In this document: positions 10,179 to 18,900 of the stretch, one piece after another
Layout: every line of letters begins with the position of its first letter
How positions within the stretch are numbered: the stretch's first letter is position 1
Origin: Oscillatoria sp. CS-180
GTDB lineage: Bacteria > Cyanobacteriota > Cyanobacteriia > Phormidesmidales > Phormidesmidaceae
Length of the DNA stretch: 64,000 nucleotides
Assembly: GCF_028330965.1 (NCBI RefSeq)
Contig: NZ_JAQMUB010000066.1
Span: 56,140 to 120,139, forward strand
Direction of reading: 5' to 3'
Notes under the pieces: model-generated
What the model saw: only the letters and a program-made list of their open reading frames with translations
Database searches by the model: none
Told to the model about the DNA's origin: nothing
Made by a program: the position numbers and the translations under genes

Positions 10179-11253
10179 CTCCAAGAGTCAGTCTTTGCCA
10201 CTTTCATCTTCTCCGTTCACACCGCTCTCACGCTCTCGACGACGGGCCGTACGGGTGTCTAGGCAAACGCTAGTGACCCAGCGATCGCTGCAAGCGGGAC
10301 AGTCGCTGCCTCAACTCATTCAACCCACGGTTTCAGGTGTCGATGCGATCGCCTGGGCTAGCCACCATCGCTCCCAGCTCTTACAAACCCTGACCGAGAC
10401 CGGCGGCATTCTCCTGAGGGGGTTTGCTATCCATACGGTGGACTCATTTGAGCAGCTGATGCGGGCTATTTGCGAATCACTGCTGGATTATTCCTATCGC
10501 TCAACGCCTCGGACTGAAATCAGCGGCAAGGTCTACACCTCGACGGAATATCCCGCTGAGCTGACCATTCCCCTTCACAACGAAATGGCCTACACCAACT
10601 GCTGGCCGTTAAAGATTGCCTTCTGCTGTCTACAGCCCGCTGCTCAGGGCGGCGCCACCCCTATTGCAGACAGTCGAGCCGTACTAGCAAGCATTCCGCA
10701 GGCGGTGCAAGCGCGATTTCAACAAAGGCAGGTCATGTACGTCCGGAATTATGGCGATGGCGTTGATTTGTCCTGGCAAACGGTATTTCAAACTGAGTCT
10801 CGCGCTCAAGTCGAGACGTATTGCCGGGCGGCGGGGATTGCCTACGAGTGGAAAACGGGCGATCGCTTGAGAACTCGTCAGGTGTGTCCGGCGATCGCGA
10901 CCCATCCTCAAACCGGTGAACTGGTGTGGTTTAACCAGGCCCATCTCTTTCACTTCTCGGCGTTAGGGGCGGAGGAGCAGCAGTTACTGCTCACCCAGTT
11001 TGCGCCAGAGGATCTGCCACGCCATGCCTTTTATGGAGACGGATCGGCCATTGACCCAGGCGATTTGGCGGCGATTTGGCAGGCCTATGACCAGCATCAG
11101 CAGATATTCTCCTGGCAAGCCGGCGATGTCTTACTGCTAGACAACATGCGGGTTGCCCATGGACGTCTTCCCTTCCAAGGTCCGCGACAGGTCGTGGTGA
11201 GCATGGCCGACATAGTTGAGCACTCACAGGGGAGGCAAGCATCATGGTCATAA
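10171..11253 (+). CDS. SyrP/TauD-like Fe(II)/2OG aspartate beta-hydroxylase (predicted)
   Basis: A 360-residue TauD/TfdA-superfamily dioxygenase of the SyrP-like group, in which the proximal ligands are HxE: H136-N-E138 in LHNEMAYTNCWP, distal H330 in VAHGRLPFQGPR, with the following Arg suited to 2-oxoglutarate. SyrP and related siderophore enzymes hydroxylate Asp at C-beta while it is bound to a carrier protein. The context supports this: the next gene is an NRPS with a clear Asp code whose N-terminal domain is a C-fold domain lacking the HH pair, like the interface domains that recruit such hydroxylases in siderophore NRPSs. The start is GTG with GGAGG 7 nt upstream, inside the end of the previous NRPS (8-nt overlap); its own end overlaps the next start by 10 nt. 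It is therefore tightly coupled to both neighbours. Confidence 0.88.
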   Translation: MDNSKSQSLPLSSSPFTPLSRSRRRAVRVSRQTLVTQRSLQAGQSLPQLIQPTVSGVDAIAWASHHRSQLLQTLTETGGILLRGFAIHTVDSFEQLMRAICESLLDYSYRSTPRTEISGKVYTSTEYPAELTIPLHNEMAYTNCWPLKIAFCCLQPAAQGGATPIADSRAVLASIPQAVQARFQQRQVMYVRNYGDGVDLSWQTVFQTESRAQVETYCRAAGIAYEWKTGDRLRTRQVCPAIATHPQTGELVWFNQAHLFHFSALGAEEQQLLLTQFAPEDLPRHAFYGDGSAIDPGDLAAIWQAYDQHQQIFSWQAGDVLLLDNMRVAHGRLPFQGPRQVVVSMADIVEHSQGRQASWS

Positions 11254-14200
11254 CCCATACACTCACTCAGGCGGCTATTGAGGGGTTTCGTCTCTCGACG
11301 CAACAAGAACAGCGATGGCAATGGCTACAGTCAGAACAGTGCTCGGTTTATCGAGTTCAGGGAGTTCTGAATTTTGAGGGGCCAGTCTGTACAACCACCC
11401 TGACCACGGTGCTCAATCAGATTGTGGAGCAGCATGAGATCCTCAGGACTCGCTTTCAGCGATTGCCCGAGATGACTCAACCTTTACAGGTCATAGATCC
11501 ACCCCAACCCATTGACCTGCCTCTGCATCAGCTAGGGGATGTATCGCCCCAGCAGCAATGCGTTCAGATTGAGGCCCTCTGGCAGCAGGCCTTGACAGAG
11601 TCACCCGAAACACCGCTACGGGCCTGGCTGATTCAGCTTTCCTCCGATCGCCATCGGCTAGTGCTCAGCTTGTCGGCTCTATGTGCCGATGGGGCAACCC
11701 TGGCCCTGCTGACGGAGGCGATCGCACGGCACTATCAGGCAACCCTGGCAGGAACCGCGATCGCAGATCAGCCCCTACAGTACGCTGACTATGCTGAATG
11801 GCAATACGAGCTGTTCCAAACCGCCGATGCCGATGCGGCTAGAGCGTACTGGCAGCAACAGCGGATAGTGTCGCAATCGCTGCCTGATGAATGCACCCCC
11901 GATACGACCGACCCGTTTCGACCAGAGCAGTTCAGCGTGGCCATCCCGGCAGCGACAGAACGGGCCGTTGCCGCGATCGCTCAGACCCATCACACCTCTC
12001 CCGCCGCAGTATGGTTAGCCGCCTTGGGCCATTTCTTGGGATTGCTAACTCAGCAACGTGAACTGACGCTGGGATTGGCAGTCGACAGCCGCCATTATGA
12101 GGAATTACAGCAAGCCATCGGCCCCTACAGTCAATGTCTACCCGTTACGCTGGACTGTCCTGCCCATGCCCCCTTCAGCGAGACTCTGATGCAGTGCCAC
12201 CAGCGGATGCAAGCGGCCTACACCTGGCAAAACGGATATGAGAATGGGGTTTCCAATACAGCGGCATCCACGCCTCGTTCATCGAGTTCATCAGAGTTGC
12301 CAATCAAGTTTGAGTGGCTGTCGCAGCCCTATCAGCCAATATCTGGTCAGCTCCAGCTGTCGATAAATCGCTATTGCAGTTATGGCGATCGCTTCAAGCT
12401 CAAGCTAACCTGCCGACAACACCATGAAGGGCTGACGCTAGACATTGATTACGATGGACAGATCCTTCAGGCTGAAGGGGTCGAACGCTGGATAAGACAG
12501 CTCAGACAGCTTTTAGATCGCGTTTGTGAACAGCCCACTGTTGCCATTACGCACCTCGATTTATTGAGCAATGAAGAGCGTCATCAGCTTTTACACATCG
12601 AGTCCAAACCGCTGTCTCAATCGACTGTCTGCTTTCACCACCAGTTCGAGCGACAGGCGGCATCCGTGCCAGAGCAGATCGCGATCGCTTGCGCGGGGCA
12701 AACGCTGACATATGGGGAACTGAACCACCGCGCCAACCGCCTCGCTCACTATTTGCAGCAGCAGGGCATCGGTCCCGATGATTTAGTGGGGCTATATCTG
12801 GAGCGATCGGTCGATTTGATAGTGGCGCTGCTAGCCATCCTTAAAGCAGGAGGAGCCTACATTCCGCTAGATCCCGCGTTGCCGCCCATGCGGGCTGAGA
12901 CGCTACTACGGAACGCTCAAGCCGCAGGATTAATCAGCCAGTCATCTTTAATGACCGCTCTTTCGACGGTTCCTACGGTGACTGTTTGTCTGGATGAGGG
13001 GGGGCCACCTCTTGATCTGATGTCGTCAGATAATCCCGCCAGTCAAGTGACGCCAGCGAACCTGATATACACCATCTTTACCTCAGGTTCGACCGGTTCA
13101 CCCAAAGGGGTAATGGTGGAGCACCGACACTTAATGGCTTACCTAACGGGCATTGCACCTCAGCTCGATCTGCCTGTGGAGGCTCGTTTTGCCAGCGTCA
13201 CCACCGTAGCTGCAGACTTAGGCAATACTGCTTTGTTTGTCCCTTTGAGTCGAGGCGGGACGCTGCACCTAATCGAGCGAGATCAGGCCACCGATCCGGA
13301 GGCGTTGGCCGACTACTGTCAGCAGCAACAGGTTGATTGTCTGAAGCTGACCCCGTCTCATTTATCAGCCCTTATGCAGGCCCGCCCTGACTGGAGGCTG
13401 CCCTGCCGTCAGCTGGTGTTGGGTGGTGAACAGCTCTCCTGGCAGCTGGTCAAGCAGATGCGAGCAAGATCGCCAGTTGCCCTTTTGAACCACTATGGCC
13501 CGACAGAGACCTGTGTCGGCGCGTTCACGCATTCAGTCCCGGAACAGTCTGCACAGACATCTGGTGTTCCCATTGGCAAGCCGCTAGCCCAGGTCCGGGG
13601 TTATATCTTGAACGCTCAGATGCGGCTCGTTCCCATCGGGATACCAGGAGAACTGTATATCGGTGGGGCTAGCGTCGCGCGGGGCTATCGGCACCGTCCC
13701 GATCTGACAGCGACCAATTTCGTCCCAGATCCCTTCAGCAGCGACCCAGGTGCACGGCTCTATAAAACCGGAGATCGGGTGCGCTACCGAACTGATGGCA
13801 CGGTGGAATTTTTGGGACGACAGGACAACCAAGTGAAGCTACGAGGCTTTCGGGTAGAGCTGGGCGAAATTGAGTCGGTGCTGACTCAGCATCCTGAGGT
13901 AGAGCAGGCGGTTGTGCTGAGACCAACGGATTCTGACTCAGCCCTTGACTGGGTGGCCTGTATCGTGGCGAACCCACGTCCCGACTCTACGGAACTACGC
14001 CAGTTTTTGAGCGATCGCCTGCCTGACTATATGGTGCCGACTGCATTTGTCAGTTTGGAGACCTTGCCGCTCACAACCAATGGCAAAATCGACCAGGCTG
14101 CGCTTCGGGCAAAAGCCGTTCAAGCCGCATGTCCGACTCGGCCCTATGTCAGTCCTCGCAACCCAACTGAGGCCAGCATTGCTGACATTTGGCAGCAGGT

Positions 14201-15851
14201 TCTCAAGCATGAACTGGTTAGCGTCGATGACACCTTCTTTGATCTGGGTGGACACTCACTGTTAGCGATTCAGGTCATCTCTCGTCTGCGAACGACGTTG
14301 AATGTCCAAGTTTCGCTGCGAGATCTGTTTGATTATCCCACTGTAGAAAAACTGGCAGCGGCGATCGCGACGAGGCGTTCTCTAGAAGACGGTGCGATTG
14401 CTCTCGTCCCGATTGCTCGTACAGGGACGTTACCCCCCTCTTTTGCGCAACAGCGGCTGTGGGTACTGGATCAGATGCAAGGGCAAAGCACAAACTACAA
14501 TCTGACCCGCAGCTTACACCTGAGTGGCCCGCTACAGGTAGCTGTTCTGGCTCGTACAGTGCAGGCTATTCAACAGCGGCACGACGTTCTTCGCACGACG
14601 TTCAAGTGGGTTGATGATGAGCTGAGACAAACCATTGCCCCGAAGCCATTAGCGGCGTTGACCACAGTTGACTGGCGATCGCTCACCTCAGAGCAGCAGA
14701 CTTTCCTATGGCCACAACTGACCTCGGCACTGGCCCTACGTCCATTTGATTTAGAGCAGGGGCCGTTATTGAGGGTGATCCTAGTCCAGCTTGCAGCAGC
14801 AGATTATCGCTTGGTGACCGTGATTCATCACATCGTCGCCGATGCCTGGTCGATGGGACTGCTCGTACAGGAGGTGACGGCCCATTATCAAGCCTATTTA
14901 CAAGGTGTTTCGCCTCAACTGCCTGACCTGCCTGTGCAATACGCTGACTTTGCGTATTGGCAGCGACAGTATCTACAGGGAGATGTCCTGACGACCCAAT
15001 TGGCTTACTGGCAGCAGCAACTGGCGGGAGCACCACCACTGCTGCAATTGTTTAGCGATCGCCTACGTCCTGCTGAACCTAGTTTTTCCAGCCATTACGA
15101 AGAATTTGTTCTCTCCCCTGAGCTGACTCAGCAGCTTCGTCAGATTGGTCAACAGGCTGGAACGACTTTATTCATGACCCTCTTGGCGGCCTTTTCGATG
15201 CTGCTTCATCGCTGGAGTGGTCAGACCGATTTGGTGGTTGGTGCCCCTATTGCCAATCGCGATCGATCGGAAGTGGAATCCTTGATTGGGTTTTTCCTGA
15301 ACATGTTGAGTCTACGGCTACAGATTAACCGCAATGCGACTTTTCGAGCGTTTCTAGAGCACGTGCGGCAGGTCGTTTTAGGGGCCTACGCCCATCAAGA
15401 TCTACCGTTCGAAAAACTGGTTAAAGACCTACAAATTGAACGCCACCCAACTTACCATCCCTTGTTTCAAGTGGCATTTACCCTACAGCAAGCGACGGCT
15501 GAAGTCTTGGAACTCCCTCATGTTCAAATAGCGCCGGTTGCCGTGGACCGGTTGCGGATGCCGTTTGACCTGGTTCTGGCGATGACAGATCACCCTACGA
15601 TGCTGAGCGGCAAAGTGCTCTACGCCACGGATCTTTTTGACGCGACCACGATCGCTGAGATGATCCGTCGGTTTCAGTCCTTGCTAGAGCAGGTAGCTGC
15701 CAAGCCTGATCAATGCATTCACGATTTACGGCTGCTGAATGACCAGGAAGCCCAAGGTCTTAATCCAGATAGCTTTTTGGACGCAGACCTGAGCCCAGCC
15801 GAGTTAGAAGATTTTCTGATCGCTATTAGCCGCTTACCAGAACCGGAATAA
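11244..15851 (+). CDS. NRPS: degenerate C (interface-like)-A(Asp)-PCP-C
   Basis: A 1535-residue NRPS. The first ~440 residues have a C-domain fold, but the HHxxxDG motif reads SALCADG (about residue 142): both histidines are lost, so it should not catalyse condensation. The A domain (TSGSTGSPKG about 607, NGKID about 950) has specificity residues D-L-T-K-V-G-H-V-G-K, the established aspartate code. Then a PCP (DTFFDLGGHSLLAIQ about 995) and a full C domain (FAQQRLWVLDQ; HHIVADAWS about 1194) of the type that takes an L-residue from upstream. The chain would reach Asp through the C domain at the end of the preceding NRPS, and be passed to Thr through this protein's own C-terminal C domain. The degenerate domain is probably an interface domain docking the adjacent SyrP-like hydroxylase, giving beta-hydroxy-Asp. 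The short acidic C-terminus is likely a docking tail. Confidence 0.92.
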   Translation: MVITHTLTQAAIEGFRLSTQQEQRWQWLQSEQCSVYRVQGVLNFEGPVCTTTLTTVLNQIVEQHEILRTRFQRLPEMTQPLQVIDPPQPIDLPLHQLGDVSPQQQCVQIEALWQQALTESPETPLRAWLIQLSSDRHRLVLSLSALCADGATLALLTEAIARHYQATLAGTAIADQPLQYADYAEWQYELFQTADADAARAYWQQQRIVSQSLPDECTPDTTDPFRPEQFSVAIPAATERAVAAIAQTHHTSPAAVWLAALGHFLGLLTQQRELTLGLAVDSRHYEELQQAIGPYSQCLPVTLDCPAHAPFSETLMQCHQRMQAAYTWQNGYENGVSNTAASTPRSSSSSELPIKFEWLSQPYQPISGQLQLSINRYCSYGDRFKLKLTCRQHHEGLTLDIDYDGQILQAEGVERWIRQLRQLLDRVCEQPTVAITHLDLLSNEERHQLLHIESKPLSQSTVCFHHQFERQAASVPEQIAIACAGQTLTYGELNHRANRLAHYLQQQGIGPDDLVGLYLERSVDLIVALLAILKAGGAYIPLDPALPPMRAETLLRNAQAAGLISQSSLMTALSTVPTVTVCLDEGGPPLDLMSSDNPASQVTPANLIYTIFTSGSTGSPKGVMVEHRHLMAYLTGIAPQLDLPVEARFASVTTVAADLGNTALFVPLSRGGTLHLIERDQATDPEALADYCQQQQVDCLKLTPSHLSALMQARPDWRLPCRQLVLGGEQLSWQLVKQMRARSPVALLNHYGPTETCVGAFTHSVPEQSAQTSGVPIGKPLAQVRGYILNAQMRLVPIGIPGELYIGGASVARGYRHRPDLTATNFVPDPFSSDPGARLYKTGDRVRYRTDGTVEFLGRQDNQVKLRGFRVELGEIESVLTQHPEVEQAVVLRPTDSDSALDWVACIVANPRPDSTELRQFLSDRLPDYMVPTAFVSLETLPLTTNGKIDQAALRAKAVQAACPTRPYVSPRNPTEASIADIWQQVLKHELVSVDDTFFDLGGHSLLAIQVISRLRTTLNVQVSLRDLFDYPTVEKLAAAIATRRSLEDGAIALVPIARTGTLPPSFAQQRLWVLDQMQGQSTNYNLTRSLHLSGPLQVAVLARTVQAIQQRHDVLRTTFKWVDDELRQTIAPKPLAALTTVDWRSLTSEQQTFLWPQLTSALALRPFDLEQGPLLRVILVQLAAADYRLVTVIHHIVADAWSMGLLVQEVTAHYQAYLQGVSPQLPDLPVQYADFAYWQRQYLQGDVLTTQLAYWQQQLAGAPPLLQLFSDRLRPAEPSFSSHYEEFVLSPELTQQLRQIGQQAGTTLFMTLLAAFSMLLHRWSGQTDLVVGAPIANRDRSEVESLIGFFLNMLSLRLQINRNATFRAFLEHVRQVVLGAYAHQDLPFEKLVKDLQIERHPTYHPLFQVAFTLQQATAEVLELPHVQIAPVAVDRLRMPFDLVLAMTDHPTMLSGKVLYATDLFDATTIAEMIRRFQSLLEQVAAKPDQCIHDLRLLNDQEAQGLNPDSFLDADLSPAELEDFLIAISRLPEPE

Positions 15852-15935
15852 CGTCGCTCATTCCAAAACCAACTGATATTGCTCGCATTCTCCACTGTCC
15901 AGACTCACGCCCATCGTTGTTAAAAAGATCGTCCT

Positions 15936-18900
15936 ATGGATATTCAAAACGTTGAAGCAATCTATCCGCTTTCGGCACACCAGCAGGATGTTCTGGTAAA
16001 AAGCCTCGATGCGTCCGTGCCCGGAAAATACTGCAATCACATGGCCTGGGAGTTGCTAGAGGCCATAGATGTTGCTCGGTTCAACGCGGCCTGGCAGCGA
16101 GTAGTTCAGCATTGCGCTAGTCTGCGAACTTTTTTCATGACCCAAACTGAAACCCCTCGTCAGGTGGTGCAAAAGCATCTGAGCGCTCAAATCGAGATCT
16201 TGATGTGGCAATCGCTGTCTCCTGATGTACAGGCAGAGCGGTGGGCTGATCGGTTACAGCAGGATAGCCAGAAGGGCTTTGAGTTAACGCAAGCACCACT
16301 GGTGCGATTGACGCTGTGTCAGCTCAGTGAAAAGCAATGGCGGCTCCTGGTGACTTATCACGTAATGGCCGTCGATGCGGACAGCGTGCAGGGCATTGTG
16401 AACCAAACAATGAAGGTTTACGCTGACATGTGCCAGGGCAAGGAACCGCGATCGCAACCCTCGCTGGCTCCCTACAGCCACTATCTGCACTGGCTGAAGC
16501 AACAGGATATCGCCTCAATTAAGGCCCATTGGCGTCAGGAGCTAATGGGCGTCGAGCCTACAGGTTTGATTCTAGAGCGGTCTACCGAGGCGCAGGGAGC
16601 CTCCTCATATGTCAAACAGTCCTTAACGCTGTCACCCGCCACTCAGAAACAGTTACAGACCCTAATTGTTCAAGAGGCCCTAGATTGGCCGACGCTGCTG
16701 CACGGAGCCTGGGCTTACGTCCTCAGTCGATACGGCGACACCACAGACGTCCTCATGGGCAGCAGCTTCAGACCCCAAACGGGTGGATGTAGCCCTGTTA
16801 TTGGCCCATTACGGACTATGTTGCCGTTACGGGTTAAGGTTCCCCCCGATCTTCCAGTTGTCCGTTGGCTTCAGGGATTGCACCATCAGCTTCAGCAGTT
16901 CCAACAATATGGACACCTGTCCCTTACCGAGATTGGTCAAGTCTGTGATACACCGGCAGATATTTCCTTATTCAAGAGCGGTATTGCTCCGCTCGAAGAC
17001 CTTGAATCCATGCACGAGGCCGGAGTGCTTGGTCAGCCCCTCTCCTCCACAGCCTCCCCGGCAGTCGCCGTGCAGGTCTCTCTCAGCCTTAAAAGTCCTG
17101 CAACTATCACCCTCACTGTTGACACACAGCAAATGCAGGACATGGCCGCCGCCGTCATGGTGGACCATCTGGCAGCCGTGTTGAATATGATTGCAACTGA
17201 CCCTGAGCAGTGTCTGTCGCAGCTGTCTCTCATCAGTGACGAGATGCGGCAGCACAGGGTTGCAGGATGGCAGCCGCCCGCTGTTGAGCCAGTCAATATC
17301 ACATCCACGCTGTCGCAGCTGTTTGAAGCTCAGGCGGCTAGAACACCTGATGCGATCGCCGTGGTCTGTGGCTCTAAGCAGCTCACGTATCAGGCGCTCA
17401 ATCAGCACGCTAATCAGCTGGCTCACTGGCTGCAATCGAACCAGGTCGGTCCAGAGGTGGGCGTCGGGATCTGCCTAGAACGTTCCATTGAAAATATCGT
17501 CAGCATACTGGGCGTCCTAAAAGCTGGTGGAGCCTACATTCCCCTCGATCCGGCCAACCCCCCAGACCGACTGTCCTACATCCTCGATGCCACCAAGGTC
17601 ACACTGGTGATCACTCAAGCATCGCTGCTGGAGCAATTACCGCACGGGTCAGAGTCGCAGTCCTATCTTTGTTTCGACAAAGACTGGGACATGATTGCTC
17701 AGTGCCCGTCAACGCCCCCTGTCAGCCAAGCAACCGCAGATTGTCTGGCTTATGTCATCTACACTTCAGGCTCAACCGGAAAGCCGAAGGGGGTTGCCAT
17801 TCCGCACCGTAATGTTTGTCGGCTATTCACCGCTACCCAAGATCAATTTCAGTTCGCCCCCCAAGACATCTGGACGCAATTCCACGCCTCCGCGTTCGAT
17901 TTTTCCGTTTGGGAAACTTGGGGGGCGTTGTTGCATGGCGGACGATTAGTGGTGGTGCCCTTTTGGGTTTCGCGATCGCCCCAAGAATTTCACCAGCTTC
18001 TTATTGCTCAGCAGGTAACCGTCTTAAATCAAACCCCGTCTGCCTTTCGTCAATGGCTGCATGGGTCCAATCTGCTGACAGAAACGCCACCACCGGCTCT
18101 CCGCTGGATAATTTTTGGAGGAGAAGCTCTAGACAAAAGTAGTGTTAAACGCTGGTTTGAGCGCTACGGTGACCAACATCCTCAGTTGGTCAACATGTAT
18201 GGCATTACCGAAACGACTGTGCATGCCACTCATCATGCTCTGAGCCTTCAAGATCTCCAATTTGACCAGGGAACACCCATCGGTTACCCCCTTCAAGATT
18301 TACAGGCATTCGTCCTCGGCCCGGATTGGGAACTATTGCCAGTTGGCTTCCCAGGCGAACTCTACATTGGTGGCGCAGGACTGGCTCGAAACTATTGGCA
18401 TCAGCCTGGATTGACCGGCGATCGCTTGATTCCTCATCCGTTTAGCGATGGTGTTGGAAAGCGGCTCTATCGTACAGGTGACCTCGTTCGATACTGCCCT
18501 AATGGAGAACTGGAATTTCTGGGGCGCGTTGACACTCAAATCAAAATCCGTGGTTTCCGAATTGAACCCGGCGAAATCGAAGCGGTTTTGACCCAGCATC
18601 CTGCCGTGCAAGACTCTATCGTCATCGTACGGGGAAAGGATCTGGAAGATAAGCGCCTGGTTGCGTATGTCGTTCCACGTGCAGAGCAAGCAGGTGCCGT
18701 TCGGCAGCTATTGCGTCTAGAAAAAGAGGGTTTGCTAGCTGGGCGATCGCACTATGAATTACCCAACGGTATCGTCGTGGTTCACGTCAATAAAAGTGAA
18801 ACAGACTTTGTTTATCGGGAGATTTTTGAGGAGCGCCAATATCTTAGACACGGCATTACGTTAAATGAAGGCGATGTCGTTTTTGACGTTGGTGCAAATA

